This document shows positions 13,082 through 25,128 of a stretch of 64,000 nt of DNA, piece by piece. The DNA is taken from positions 9,238,001-9,302,000 of the forward strand of contig NC_059549.1 of the NCBI RefSeq assembly GCF_905220415.1, given 5' to 3'. Source of the DNA: Colias croceus. Taxonomy: Eukaryota; Arthropoda; Insecta; Lepidoptera; Pieridae. The notes beneath the pieces were generated by a model. The model did no database searches, had not been told where the DNA came from, and saw only the letters and a list, made by a program, of their open reading frames with translations. The translations under genes and the position numbers were made by a program. How positions within the stretch are numbered: position 1 is the first letter of the stretch; every line of letters starts with the position of its first letter.

Positions 13082-15940
13082 ATGCTAATATTTTACCAGA
13101 ATGTAAACAGAATTAGAAGTAAGCTTCAGGATTTCTTTTTAAATGTACTAAACTGCAATTATGATATTATCTGTTTAACAGAAACTAATCTCAATCCTTC
13201 AATTAAAGATAGTGAAATATTGGATAATCGCTATAGGATTTTCAGGAGAGATCGGGATAAGTGCACTAGTCATAAAATTTCTGGTGGAGGTGTTTTAATT
13301 GCAATAAAAAAAGATTACATAGTTAATAGAGTTTTTGAATGGGAAATTAATGTGGAATGTATTTGGCTAAGCTTAATTAACTCTAAAAATAAACACATCA
13401 ACAAAATTATAAAAATATGTCTGGTGTACTTACCACCGGACCTTTCCATAGATAAACTGAAAGCTTTCTATAATAATACTACTGAGATTCTGTCAAGATC
13501 CGATGATTCTTTTATTTTACTGGGTGATTTCAATACTCCTAACTTAGATTGGATTAATTGTAACGCGACGAAAACTGCTACTCCTAGACCTTTGTTTAAT
13601 GACGTTAAAGTCAGCTTAATCTTAGACTTGATGACTTTTGGCAACCTTAACCAGTACAATTTTATCAAAAATAAAAATAATCGCACTCTAGATTTATTTT
13701 TTGCCCGTTTGATTCCTGTATCACTTGAACCCTCAATCGCACTTAGTAGAATAGACGTTCATCATCCACCTTATGAGGTGTGTGTGAATGACATTCACGT
13801 CCCGTCCCTCGAACCATGTAAGAATAATAAAATCTTAAATTTTAGAAAATGTGATATAAATAAATGTAAAGATGAACTTAGGAATATTGATTGGAAGGTT
13901 CTTCTTTCCTCCGCGGATATAAATGAAAATCTAACACAGTTCTATAGCACTCTAAATTTCATCATTAAAAATAATACACCTTATAAGCAACAAAGAAATT
14001 CATCAGTACCTATTTGGTTTAGTAACTCCCTAATCAAATGCCTACGGGAAAAAGAGAAATTTCATCATAAATTTAAAATGTATAAAAACCCGCGTGATTA
14101 TGACACTTTCTCTCTTTTGCGTAAAAGATCTAAAAAGATGATGAAGGAGTGTTATAACAAGTATTTAAAAGATGTTGAATCGTGTCTACATAAAGGTAAC
14201 ATTAAATTATTCTGGAATTACGTAAAGAGTAAAAATAAATGTTCAAGTTTTCCCCAACTAGTTAAATATGATAACATTATTGCCACTAAGGGTAGTGATA
14301 TCTGTCAAACATTTGCTAAATATTTCCATTCTGTATATGAAAATAATGCCATTACTGAGGATCCCGTCCACAACGATTCGCCTAATTGTCTTAACAAAGT
14401 TGTAATTGAAGTGCGTGATGTTAATAAACTTCTAAAACAATTAGATCCGAACAAGGGTCCTGGACCGGATGGTATTCCATCTCATTTTGTTAAATCTTGC
14501 TATAACGAACTCACCTTACCACTGTATATAATATTTAATAGATCTCTATCTTCTGGTATCTTTCCTGACTTTTGGAAGATCGCTCACGTAATTCCAATAT
14601 TCAAATCCGGTGATAGATCGAACTGTTGTAACTATAGACCCATCTGCATACTAAATTGCTTCGCTAAAATATTTGAACGTGTTATATACAATCAAATTTA
14701 CAATTTCGTTAAACCTTTACTTATTTCTGAACAACATGGATTTGTCGCACGTAAATCAACAACATCTAATTTAACTGAATACGCTGACTATCTCCTAGAA
14801 ACTTTGGACAACAAAGGACAAGTGGATGTCATTTACACCGACTTTCAGAAGGCTTTCGATAAAGTCAACCATGAGCTCCTGATTAAAAAGCTGATGATTT
14901 GTGGTATACATGGGAACTTATTGCGTTGGATCATCTCGTACATTAAAAATCGCACTCAAATAGTTGCTGTCAACGGCTACCTATCTGAACCCTTTTCTGT
15001 TCCTTCCGGTGTTCCCCAAGGTTCCCATCTTGGCCCTCTTTTGTTCGCGGTTTTTATAAATGATGCACCCTTACGATTTAATATAGGTAGTAAATGTCTA
15101 CTTTATGCGGATGATCTTAAACTATATAGAAAAGTCGAAAATATTGCTGACTGTCGGTTACTTCAAGAAGACTTAATTGCTCTTCATGCCTGGTGTGAGA
15201 GAAATTTAATGAAATTAAACACCTCTAAGTGTCATGTTGTCACATTTACTAATAAAGTAAACAGCATTAACTTTTCGTATCAAATTTCAAATATTATCAT
15301 AGGTCGTAAAGAATCCATACGTGATCTAGGGGTGACATTCGATAAAAGCTTATCATTTATCGATCATGTCGAATCTACTGTCAAAAAAGCCAATCAAAAT
15401 TTAGGTTTTATATTACGAATGTCCAGATCTTTCAAAAATAAAAATAGTGCCCTAATTCTTTATAAATCTCTGGTCCGTAGCACCCTTGAATATGGCTCAT
15501 CAGTGTGGTCTCCATTCTACAAAACACATATCGACAAGCTCGAATCGGTACAAAAACGATTCCTACGTTCTCTATGCTATCGTGAACACCTTAGGAGATC
15601 CTTGCCCACCTATGACGTTCGACTTAAATATTTCAATTTGGATTCTCTTGAAATGCGACGTAAATTCATTGATTTAATTTATATGTTTAAAATTATCAAT
15701 AACCTAATTCACACCGATATGCTTTCTAAATTCTCTTTGTATTGTAACGCTCGTGTCACTCGGAACCCTAAACCCTTCTATATACCCGCCACTCGATTAT
15801 GCATTTCGTACAATAACCCAGTATATAGGTTATGCCGAAGTTATAACGAAATAGTTAATAAAGATAACACAATTGACATATTTTCAAATAGTCTAGCCAG
15901 TTTTCGTCGCTTAATACTTACTGCTCTGCGTAGCATCTGA
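13082..15940 (+). CDS. CR1-like LINE ORF2: endonuclease-reverse transcriptase
   Basis: Intact 952-codon ORF2. I start at the ATG at 13082; the frame is open from 13061 but has no earlier ATG. The N-terminal APE-type endonuclease shows QNVNRIRSK, CLTETNL, GGGVLIAI, VYLPPD and LLGDFN. The final motif reads DVHHPP rather than the usual SDH-x-P. The reverse transcriptase shows NKGPGPDGIPSHF, YRPICILNC, EQHGFVARKSTTSNL, DFQKAFDKVNH, SGVPQGSHLGPLLF and the catalytic YADD (about residues 675-678). It nicks target DNA and primes cDNA synthesis there. Clade assignment (CR1/Jockey group) is from motifs and the PHD-type ORF1. Confidence 0.9.
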   Translation: MLIFYQNVNRIRSKLQDFFLNVLNCNYDIICLTETNLNPSIKDSEILDNRYRIFRRDRDKCTSHKISGGGVLIAIKKDYIVNRVFEWEINVECIWLSLINSKNKHINKIIKICLVYLPPDLSIDKLKAFYNNTTEILSRSDDSFILLGDFNTPNLDWINCNATKTATPRPLFNDVKVSLILDLMTFGNLNQYNFIKNKNNRTLDLFFARLIPVSLEPSIALSRIDVHHPPYEVCVNDIHVPSLEPCKNNKILNFRKCDINKCKDELRNIDWKVLLSSADINENLTQFYSTLNFIIKNNTPYKQQRNSSVPIWFSNSLIKCLREKEKFHHKFKMYKNPRDYDTFSLLRKRSKKMMKECYNKYLKDVESCLHKGNIKLFWNYVKSKNKCSSFPQLVKYDNIIATKGSDICQTFAKYFHSVYENNAITEDPVHNDSPNCLNKVVIEVRDVNKLLKQLDPNKGPGPDGIPSHFVKSCYNELTLPLYIIFNRSLSSGIFPDFWKIAHVIPIFKSGDRSNCCNYRPICILNCFAKIFERVIYNQIYNFVKPLLISEQHGFVARKSTTSNLTEYADYLLETLDNKGQVDVIYTDFQKAFDKVNHELLIKKLMICGIHGNLLRWIISYIKNRTQIVAVNGYLSEPFSVPSGVPQGSHLGPLLFAVFINDAPLRFNIGSKCLLYADDLKLYRKVENIADCRLLQEDLIALHAWCERNLMKLNTSKCHVVTFTNKVNSINFSYQISNIIIGRKESIRDLGVTFDKSLSFIDHVESTVKKANQNLGFILRMSRSFKNKNSALILYKSLVRSTLEYGSSVWSPFYKTHIDKLESVQKRFLRSLCYREHLRRSLPTYDVRLKYFNLDSLEMRRKFIDLIYMFKIINNLIHTDMLSKFSLYCNARVTRNPKPFYIPATRLCISYNNPVYRLCRSYNEIVNKDNTIDIFSNSLASFRRLILTALRSI

Positions 15941-16348
15941 AACATGCGGATTTATGCCGAATCTTGTAAGCATTCCTTTGATTCTATTTTTCTATGTTTT
16001 ATTGTTATGGTAACAGTATTTTGAAGTGCCATCTTTCATACTAAACATATTTTGTGTATCCATATAATAGGTTTATGCATAGAACTTTTTAAATTGTACT
16101 TTTATAATTTGTATGTTATATTGTTGTATAAGCTGTTTGGAAACTAATAAAATAAAATAAAATAAGAATGGCTGAAGCTATCTGTATGAAATTTGGTATA
16201 GAAATAGGTGAAATCCTGAAGTTTAGCAGACACTATTTTAATTGTGATGGAATTGTCAAAACTAAAACCAATTATGAAGCTTTTTTAATTTTAACAATAC
16301 AAAGCCTGCTCTTAAAATGAATTCGAATTCCTGTATTACATCAAAAAT

Positions 16349-16765
16349 CTATATATATAAAACTCAAAGGTGACTGATATAGTGATCTATCAACGCACAG
16401 CCCAAACCACTGGACGTATCGGGCTGAAATTTGGCATGCAGGTAGGTATCCCCTAAGAAAGGATTTGGATCAATTCTACCCCCAAGGGGATTAAATAAGG
16501 GATGAAAGTTTGTATGAAACTATGTCAATTTTATACCGATCGGGCTTAGACTTTGCATGCATAAAGCTACTATGACGTAGGCATTCCCTAAGTAAGGATT
16601 TTGTCAAATTCCACCTCTAAGGGGATAAAATATGTGATTAAAGTTTTGTAGTTTTGTAGGCCCTAAGTTTTTACATACGCTAAAAAAATGTACCAAAGCC
16701 GCAAAAAATATACCTAATTAATATTAATACTTCTTAACGCGAGCGAAGCCGCGGGTAAAAGCTAG
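16349..16765 (+). mobile_element. Helitron, 'TCTATATATATAAAAC' family
   Basis: 417-bp plus-strand copy: TC start after A (tctatatatataaaactc) and gcgggtaaaagctag end before T. It is internally longer than the copy at 10782, which lacks about 220 bp of the middle. Confidence 0.8.
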
Positions 16766-17894
16766 TATATCATATATCACAAAAAACAAGCAGAACCGGG
16801 TCAACACAGTAGTCTAAAACATAAACAATACCAGCGCATAATTCAGTCATAACAAATTTGTACATTCCGACCATTACATAGTAGGTATTTTACATAAAGC
16901 TAATAGCTAAAAGCCAGTAGCAAAACTTGTTTGTTCGTATACGTTGACCTCCTAAACGGCGGTCATCTTGCTCTATAAAACGCACTACCTGGAATATTGC
17001 TGAGATAAGAACGTGTTGTTCTAGATAAGTTCAATTTCAAGTTGAGATAAGTTACATGTTATGCTTTGTGTGGTTGCTATAGTGATGTAACTTAGTGGTA
17101 AGTACAGGTTAAAATTTCGTCAGAGGTTTTGGGTTCGATAAAATTTTGTATTGTAAGATTGTATGGTACCTATGGAACGAAATATCAATCGTATATTTTT
17201 CACAGTAGGTTCGCTTTTTTACTTGGTATCCAAAAATTTTGCCATCTACCCCAAAAAAATAATGAAAGTAGAACTTCTTATTTACTTCAATATGTATATT
17301 CATTATCCAAGTCTCCTTTCTTTCTTTTATGGGCCGATTTTTCAATCCTTGGTTAAAATTTATCCGTCCAATAAAGTATTACACGAACATTTTAAAATGT
17401 CACCTGTAAACTGTCAAATACGGACAATTAGAATACATTTTTGAAATGGTAGTTTATTACGTTGTTCGATCAATAACAAAAAAAAATAAATTCAGTTAGT
17501 AATAAATATTTGAGAACCATCAAATCAAAAAATTTTATCCTTGTTATCTCTGTTAGCTACCACAATCGAGAGTTTCGTACACGAAATTATTCGGTGTCTC
17601 ATCAAAATAAAGCTACAAACGGAAAATCAGCTTGATAGTAGTCACTTGCAAAAATGGGCGATGTATCCTGAACTACTCTATAAATAATTTATCAAGCACT
17701 TAGCTGAAACTACACACGGTTCAAATAAAACCGTATCTCTACAGATATTTATTGAACATACATGTTTATTGGTCCATTAGACCGTTAATTTGTAATTTAT
17801 GCTGTACTTTAGGGTAATTAAAGTGTAAAATCGTATATGTACTGTTTGTTTCTAAGAATTTGTGTTTACAATTTTATTGTCTAAACTGTCTTAA

Positions 17895-18822
17895 CACGTT
17901 CAAGACGGGGCCCGATTTTGGCTACTTATCGTTGGGCCGGCATAGGGCTTACAAGACCTGTTGGTTTACTTCATTTACGGCCGGCATCAGGTGGAAAGGA
18001 CCTGTTACACCTTTTGACATTAAAATCAAACGTGTCATCCAGTTGAAGACTTTTTTGAATATTCTTTCTTGAAATATATTGTTATTGAATCACTGCATAA
18101 CAACATTAGACCCGTTTTTGAAAAAAATATCATTAAAGGAGGTTAAATTTGTAGTAAAATTATAGGATCTTATACACCTGATCCCGGCACTGGTGAATAT
18201 GATTGCTAGTGATGTCAAATGAAACGACTATATAATTAAAAAAAACCAATTTAATTTTACCTTCAAAACAGTATGCGCTTAATTATAACAGTTATGACAA
18301 TACGAGGGTGAATCAAAAAGTTCTTGGAATCACTATAAAAATGTTAAATCTATTTCCCAAAATTTGTTTTTCTCTTTAAAAAAAATGTTTTTTCTATCTA
18401 TCAAAAATCTCAACCACGGCATCCATTGCCGCGTCATAATCGTAAAATTTTGTTAGATATATAATAATAGATATCAATAGAATATCGCAACATCTAATTA
18501 CTATGCACATCACTAATTAACTGACCTGTCACCAAGGGCCGGCTATCGGGTTATCAGGCATCGGGTCTTTTAGATCCGATATCCGTCCTGTAAGGACAAA
18601 ATTTCTTTGCAGGCCGTATCAGGTCTTTAAGATCCGATACAATATTTTTCCTTTTATGGCTACTATTTAGTGGCAGAATACCAGTCAATATATCTGTCAC
18701 ACTCTCACTACAAAAAATCCTAAAGTAAACTACCCCGGCCCATGCGATAGCAATAGAAATCTCTCCGGCCCGCGCGAATAGTTCACTTCAGGTGTTTTCG
18801 ACCCGATGCCGTACTGAACGTG
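17895..18822. mobile_element. piggyBac-like element with TTAA duplications
   Basis: 928 bp flanked by TTAA (17891-17894, 18823-18826), the piggyBac target. Ends cacgttcaagacgg and its near-complement (ccgtactgaacgtg). Related GC-rich subterminal repeats (gggtcttttagatccgat, aggtctttaagatccgatac) lie inside. No transposase frame, so non-autonomous. Confidence 0.75.
18301..18450 (+). mobile_element. mariner-like end fragment nested in the piggyBac-like element
   Basis: The sequence tacgagggtgaatcaaaaag ttcttgg matches the typical terminal repeat of mariner-family elements next to a TA. About 130 bp of mariner-like sequence follows (catccattgccgcgtc). No matching opposite end is visible, so it is a fragment. 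Confidence 0.6.
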
Positions 18823-19499
18823 TTAAATATGTATAAGGGAAGTTATACATTGGTTATTTTTTGTCTAAAAACCTTAATTATACATACATGCAGGAGAATT
18901 AAGTGTTGATCCGAACTCGAATACTTTACTAGCCTAATTGCTAATATTTAAAACATCAACAACTTTATTATGTACCGATTAAAAATTGTATAATGAATGT
19001 ATGAATTAAATAAAGAAGCTGTGTTCACTATAAATAAATTTTTAAGATATTCTACTTAGATATTTTCTTCTATCTCTATCTATATTTTATAACATCGACA
19101 TTGAAAAGTTTATATTATTAATTAAACCTATGAAAATACGTTTTTTTATTTATATTTTATTAGTAAGTACGTACAGACAGCCAAATAGTTAAACAATCTG
19201 AACATCCAATGTATAATACAAATATGTACAGCGCATGACATTCCTGAACACAAAACAGGGAACGCATTTTAATGAAGATAATTATTTTAACGATTTCAAT
19301 CCGATACCTCTACAGGAATGCCTGTTCATAGTGTTTATATTTGGACAATGATATTTTGTTTTTATGTTTGTACCTACTTTTGATTCTGTAAACTAAGCAT
19401 AGCTGACTCGGCATACCTACTGCATACTGCCACAGCAGAGCTCTGTTTATTTTTTATTATTGCAATGTTTTATTTTCATGTTATAAAAATTATTATTTT

Positions 19500-19850
19500 T
19501 TTTTTTATGCTATAGGATAGCAACCGAGCAGACGCGTCGCCTGGTGTTAAGCGATACACGCCACCCATTAGCATCCACTCCACTGGGAAGTGGATGTGTT
19601 GCTATCCTCAAAGGGATTTGGAAGGATTTAGGGAGAAGGGGGCGAGGATGGGAGGGAATGAGGATAGGGAAGGAGAGGATGGGTAGGGGATGGGAAGGGA
19701 TGTGGGCCTCCGGACCCCTCACTCACCGTACGGAACGCGACAGTAAACTGTCACTATGGCGCCGATATTCTGTGAGGGTGTGGTACCTTCCCCGGTGCGA
19801 GCGTGGCCCAATTCGTGCCGAAGCATGCTCGACTCCCACTTCAAAAACTT
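19500..19850 (+). repeat. lepidopteran interspersed repeat with purine-rich tandem region
   Basis: GC-rich island in AT-rich DNA. It starts gataggatagcaaccgagca-like, contains a G/A-rich stretch of about 90 bp of imperfect ggaagggatggga-like units (19640-19705), and ends near atgctcgactcccactt. Open frames of 119 (plus) and 70 (minus) codons over it look like by-products of the purine tract and are not called as genes. Confidence 0.55.
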
Positions 19851-20101
19851 ATTATCTTATTTATATTATGCACAACTATACAGTTTTTAACCTTTGTTCT
19901 TAAAATATATATGATAAAATATGTACATATGTTCTTATAATATTTCGTAAAATAAGACTTTGCTATCGCTTTAATCATTGCAACTGATATATTTGAGGTA
20001 TAAAATAATCAATTGAAAAAATCTTAGGTACTTTTCTTTCACATTAAGAAATGAGAATTTCCATCGAGAATGCAAAAATATTATAACTTTCTTATCTTAT
20101 A

Positions 20102-20290
20102 CTAGCTTACCGCCCGCGGCTGCGCCCGCTTTGTCTAAAACATAATAAATTATATAAATTATACCTTCCCCTTGAATCACTCTATCTATTAAAAAAACCG
20201 CATCAAAATCCGTTGCGTAGTTTTAAAGATTTAAGCATACAAAGGGACATAGGGACAGAGAAAGCGACTTTGTTTTATACTATGTAGTGA
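20102..20290 (-). mobile_element. Helitron, 'TCACTACATAG' family
   Basis: 189-bp minus-strand copy: the plus strand reads CTAG ... GA, i.e. TC start and CTAG end on the minus strand, with GC-rich subterminal sequence ccgcccgcggctgcgcccgc. Confidence 0.8.
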
Positions 20291-20644
20291 TATTGCATTA
20301 TTTAATCTAGGAACTAAAACATCTTGCACCTAGTATAACTAAAATCTAGCACAACTAGGTGTTAGCCTTGTAGGTAAATATATATTTTAATTTATCTCCA
20401 CATATGGTGTAAATATCAGTTCTAGTATGTAAATGTTTAAAGTGTATAATTTTTAACGTTTACACGATGCGTAGTTATATGTAAATTAGGTTTAAACATA
20501 CATGCTTGGAATTTTCTAGTTTTATAAGTATGTTTGATGACAGCTTTGAAACTGCAAAACCCTGTGTCTGTTCTCTTATAAAGGTGTTAATTGTACGATA
20601 CTTTAGTGCATTGTCTGTGTTTGAAAAATATATTTATATTTCAA

Positions 20645-20850
20645 CTAGCTTTCCGCCCGCGGCTTCGCCCGCGTTTTCAAAGAAAAACCCGCATAGTTCC
20701 CGTTCCCGAGGGATTTCCGGAATAAAACCTATCCTATCTCTCAAGTTGGATCGAACTGCACATGGTGTGCGAATTTTATTATAATCGGTTAAGTGGTTTA
20801 GGAGTCCATTGAGGACAAACATTGTGACACGAGATTTATATATATTAAGA
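20645..20850 (-). mobile_element. Helitron, 'TCTTAATATATATAAA' family
   Basis: 206-bp minus-strand copy with CTAG at 20645-20648 and the TC end (GA on plus) at 20849-20850. Body with ggatcgaactgcacatggtg is shared with 43929-44105. Confidence 0.8.
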
Positions 20851-21142
20851 ATAACATACAGAAATACTACCAACTACACCCGAAAGTCCAGGAGCAGGAA
20901 CAGGATTTGATACAAAATTACTTATTTTAATATTTTTTATTGTAAAAAAAGAGCAATTACATTCTCATACAATAATTCTAAAAATTCATGATCCATGTCC
21001 TAACTCATAATTAATTAAATATGACACATTCATCAAACTATCTGCTGGTATACAAAATGCATACTTGTATAAAGGTTACAATACTGCGCAGTAATTTATA
21101 ACAACTCGTTTGCCTTGTAAAAGTGTTCTTAATACCCTATGA

Positions 21143-21320
21143 TATATAAAAGAGCTAGATACGTTACCCGCTCTCTATTTTGGCAAGAAAAAACTCAGCT
21201 AAGTGCCCGAGTTTCACTTAGTCACGCACCATTCAGCGTCGTGGCTGGACGTTATTTTTGTATTTTAATCGGCAGTTGTTATTACGAGGTACATGAGTGA
21301 GACATGTATTATGTCTCGTG
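21143..21320 (+). promoter_or_regulatory. possible core promoter and 5' exon
   Basis: A strong TATA-type element (tatataaaag, 21143-21152) is followed by about 150 bp of GC-richer, non-repetitive sequence (around cagcgtcgtggctggacgtt) and a donor-like gag/gtacatgag. It could be a promoter with a non-coding first exon, conceivably for rols, whose start is missing, but nothing links it directly. Confidence 0.25.
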
Positions 21321-22035
21321 CGTGAGAGTGAAAGAGAGAACAACTGTATTGGTGATAATGCGTTAGTAAATAGGTATGTATTAATTACGCTGTTTTTTAG
21401 TGCAATGATGTTGGCGTATGCCGCGTCTACTAGTATATTAGGTCATTGTTAATACCTAAATACTATAACTATGCAGCTTTTATTCTTCGTATAGACTTTT
21501 CTCTAAAATAATATGATACCCTTGTACGTAATATTCTTATCTTCATAGGAAAATACAGTATAACTAGCTTTATAACGCTGTTTCGTCCATGTTTTTCGCT
21601 CATAAACAAACATCAAGTCCATTGATAATAGAGTTTCAGAACTTTACTAAGTATAAACTATTATTTTTTATTGTTCATTAATTTTAAAAATCCCATGTTA
21701 ATCATTCAAGCATACGAACATACAGACAGCCTGATGAATATATTCATTTTTGTCATAAGTCATTAATATACGTTTATTAAAGCTATAATTACAAACAAAC
21801 ACAAATTAATTTATTTCCCTAGTTAATTATCAAAATGACGTCACAAAGCACTAACTTGTGAGGTCCGATATTGAACTTGACGAATACACAACATAAATCA
21901 CTTTATATTGAAACACGAATAAATTAACATTTCTATATTATTATTCAAAGACACTCCCTCCTTCATCAACTACTGTTAAGTCACTTAAGGACTTTAAGCT
22001 TTACCGACAAAAGATGGTGATACTTTTATAAATTA

Positions 22036-22238
22036 CTAGCTTACCGCCCGCAGCTTCGCCAGCTTTGTCTAAATTCTAAAACCTAATAAATTATATACTA
22101 AAACCTTCCTCTTGAATCACTCTATCTATTAAAAAAAAACCGCATCAATCCGTTGCGTAGTTTTAAAGATTTAAGCATACAAAGGGACATAGGTACATAG
22201 GGACAGAGGAAGCGACTTTGTTTTATACTATGTAGTGA
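22036..22238 (-). mobile_element. Helitron, 'TCACTACATAG' family
   Basis: 203-bp minus-strand copy of the same family as 20102-20290, with the same ends and the same internal cagagg/agcgactttgttttatacta region. Confidence 0.8.
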
Positions 22239-22739
22239 TATCGTGTAATGTATAAAACATTGTCTATATTAATAGACAAAGCGACGTTCACGACCTTGAC
22301 CACGCTCTATATAGTGCCAAAACATTACCTACAATAACATAATTAATGCATTTTAATAGTTTTTAATTTTAAATTTATTTCAGCTTTTTAATATATTTAA
22401 ACGTACCAGTTTTGTTGTATTTTGATAAACATAAAGGCAAATTGAACATTGCAGCCCCTAAAAAGCTGTTTATTATCGATAATATTAATATACATTTAGA
22501 ACTCATAAAATACTAAATCCTCTCAATAACACAGTCAGGACGTGGCACAGACTATAAAACGGGGATCACAAATGACAAATGAGTAGACGACATGACAATG
22601 AAAATTTTAATTTCAATGCACCCCTACGCGATACGATGTTTACTAGTTTTATTTATACTTGGATAATTTGTGCGTAAGTTTGTTTGTAGGCACTTCTGGA
22701 ATTATTGAACAGGTTTTAAATCGTTATTCCAGAGTAACG

Positions 22740-22846
22740 TAGACTTGGATTTTTTCAAGGGATAATCGCTACATGATATAAAATAAGTCAATGTCTTAAT
22801 AGATAGATGTTAGACAAAGCGGGCGAAGCCGCGTGCGGAAAGCTAG
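22740..22846 (+). mobile_element. Helitron 3' end fragment
   Basis: Sequence ending gggcgaagccgcgtgcggaa then CTAG before T, the shared Helitron terminus. The 5' part is degraded. Confidence 0.6.
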
Positions 22847-22849
22847 TAC

Positions 22850-25128
22850 AAAATAAATACAATAAATGAAATATAGGACCGTTTTTTGTTAAATTATGAT
22901 AGAAATGTTATTTAAACCATATTTATTTTCATCAATTTATACATAAAACACAACATATCCAAGCCATTCTCATATTATGAAAGACAAGACGATTGTAAAT
23001 AATTTTTATCTTATCAACCAAGCCTCTGTTTTTGTTTTTAACGATTCAACACGACATTAATGATTATGCAAGAGAAATAATGGCCCGATGATAAAAAATA
23101 ATGATCGGAGTCAATGTTAAAAATGCATTGGTTTCTTTAAAACTGAAATTAATTTGAAACAAATTTTTTTAAAGTATTTTTCATCATTTCATTGTTATCC
23201 AGAAAATCTATAGACTATAGAACCTTGGGTAGGTAGTGTGAGGTGGTAATACCTAATGAAAACTTAATAAAAAAATCAATACATAGGATTCTTTATGAAC
23301 CTTATTTATTTTATATATGAATATTATTTTTTTGCGTAAAATTACAAGATTTCTCTATTTACTTGCAAACATCTAGGTTTAATTTACTAAATTCGCAAAA
23401 CAATCTTAGGGTCAAAATTCAACTAATGGATTACTTAATCCCTAGATTATATCTAGATTTCGAGATACCTAAGTTATCGACTTAAATTGAATTGACCCGA
23501 TAAGTATTGTCCAATATTTCAAGGAATTAAATGGAGTAATATTAATTGTACTTAAACATTAAGTGACATTTTAAGTGATACTTAAACTTAAACTGCTCTC
23601 GAACATTACAAAATTTCAACCTTTAACTTTAATCTAAATTTATGATAGGTTTAAATAAACAGTTAAGTAAACAAGTAAAGAAAACTGAAAGTTCTATTCC
23701 CAGTAAAGATTAGTTAAAATCTTCAGACTGATTTGTTGAAAAATATTGCTTTATTCAAATAAAGATTAATTAAATATTTGAAATATTGCTTTTTCGCTTT
23801 AAAACTACAAAATAAAAATTTATTCCGAATTGGTTATTTCTTCCCTTCATGGCTTACTGCAGTAGTTGTTTTTATATATTAATAAATAAAAAATCATAAA
23901 CCACTGCATTCAAATAAAACGCATAAGATAGTATCTCCGTAAGTATTCATTAAACCCAATTATTACTATATATTTCTTGCAACTGAATGCGTTCAGACAT
24001 TATGCAAATTTTTATACTTTGAGGTCATTATTGGTACAAGAATGCTCGTGAATACGCGAATTACATTCCCCGAAAGATACAAAACATTGTTCCATATAGG
24101 ATTGTTTTTAAAACCCTTTATTATATTTAACGGTATTGCTACAATTTAAAACAGTCAATGTGTGCTACTACCACTAAAATGTAGGTAGGCAATAGGCATG
24201 TGAAAATCAAATTTATTATGATTTAAATGCCGCGCTTACTAAGAAATTAAGTTTGATATAAATTAATAAAAAATAGGCAATAAAAACAACTTTATTTATT
24301 TATTATTAAAATAATTTATTTTTCTCGTACTTGAACTGTGTGATCACGTCAGTCACGTCAATTTTGACAATGATACTTTTTAACAGGAGTTCGAACGAGA
24401 TTTTCCAAATTACAGCTTGAATTTACAAAGGTTTCAAATATATAGTACCCAAAGCACTATTTACATGTAATGATTATTTAAGCTGGTATTAGCCAAGTTA
24501 CAATTTTAATTAATATAATACTGAATGAATATAAGATAGGAATCGACACGCCGCCTACGCTCCACTATTGACATGAACAGAACCGAGTTGTTCTGGACTA
24601 TATAACTGGGTTTATAACTATAATTATTAGTTAATGTTTATGGATTAAATCAAGTGGATTATCTACAAAGAATTTATAAAAAAAGCTTAAAAAGTTTGAT
24701 GAGAACGATTTCCTTTTATACTTTTTCAAACGTAAGTACCTTAAATAACATTTTTACTCCGTTAAAATCACTAAACAAACCAAGATGTTTCATACAGATT
24801 GTATATTTTAAAACAAACATTGGAACCATAAAAATACATTCCCATATATGTACGTATTTCGTACGCGAACATGCTTTCTCCGAAAAACAATAAACTTTTA
24901 TTAAACAAGATCACAGCTTTTCGTCAATCGTTCGTAATTGCTCACTTCATTGCATTTATAACGTTATTTCTTCATTAATTAACTTCATTATTAACTTTCC
25001 GATGAAAGCTATTTATCATTTAAATATGGTGAGATTTAATGAACACTGATTCAACGATTTGATATCAAATTTGCCATATAAGGTGTTTATGTTGATAAGT
25101 TTCTTTGATTATAATGTGTATTTTCTAA
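22850..25128. other. no gene seen
   Basis: AT-rich, no supported coding frame or clear repeat. Confidence 0.5.

Larger units (their letters stand above)
11440..16165 (+). mobile_element. full-coding CR1-like non-LTR retrotransposon
   Basis: Element comprising a probable 5' UTR (left edge uncertain, about 11440), ORF1, ORF2, a 200-bp 3' UTR and a 3' end in a short tandem repeat (ataaa units at about 16147-16165) rather than plain poly(A), as in CR1-group LINEs. I could not find a clear target-site duplication. Two Helitron copies of one family flank it in opposite orientations (10782-10979 and 16349-16765). Confidence 0.75.

Noticed and set aside
12248..13686. Minus-strand frames at 12248, 12756 and 13468
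   Set aside because: Shadows of the LINE ORFs on the other strand.
19544..19903. 119-codon plus-strand frame rich in Gly/Arg
   Set aside because: It tracks the purine-rich tandem region of an interspersed repeat, has no domain, and the overlapping minus-strand frame is as open.
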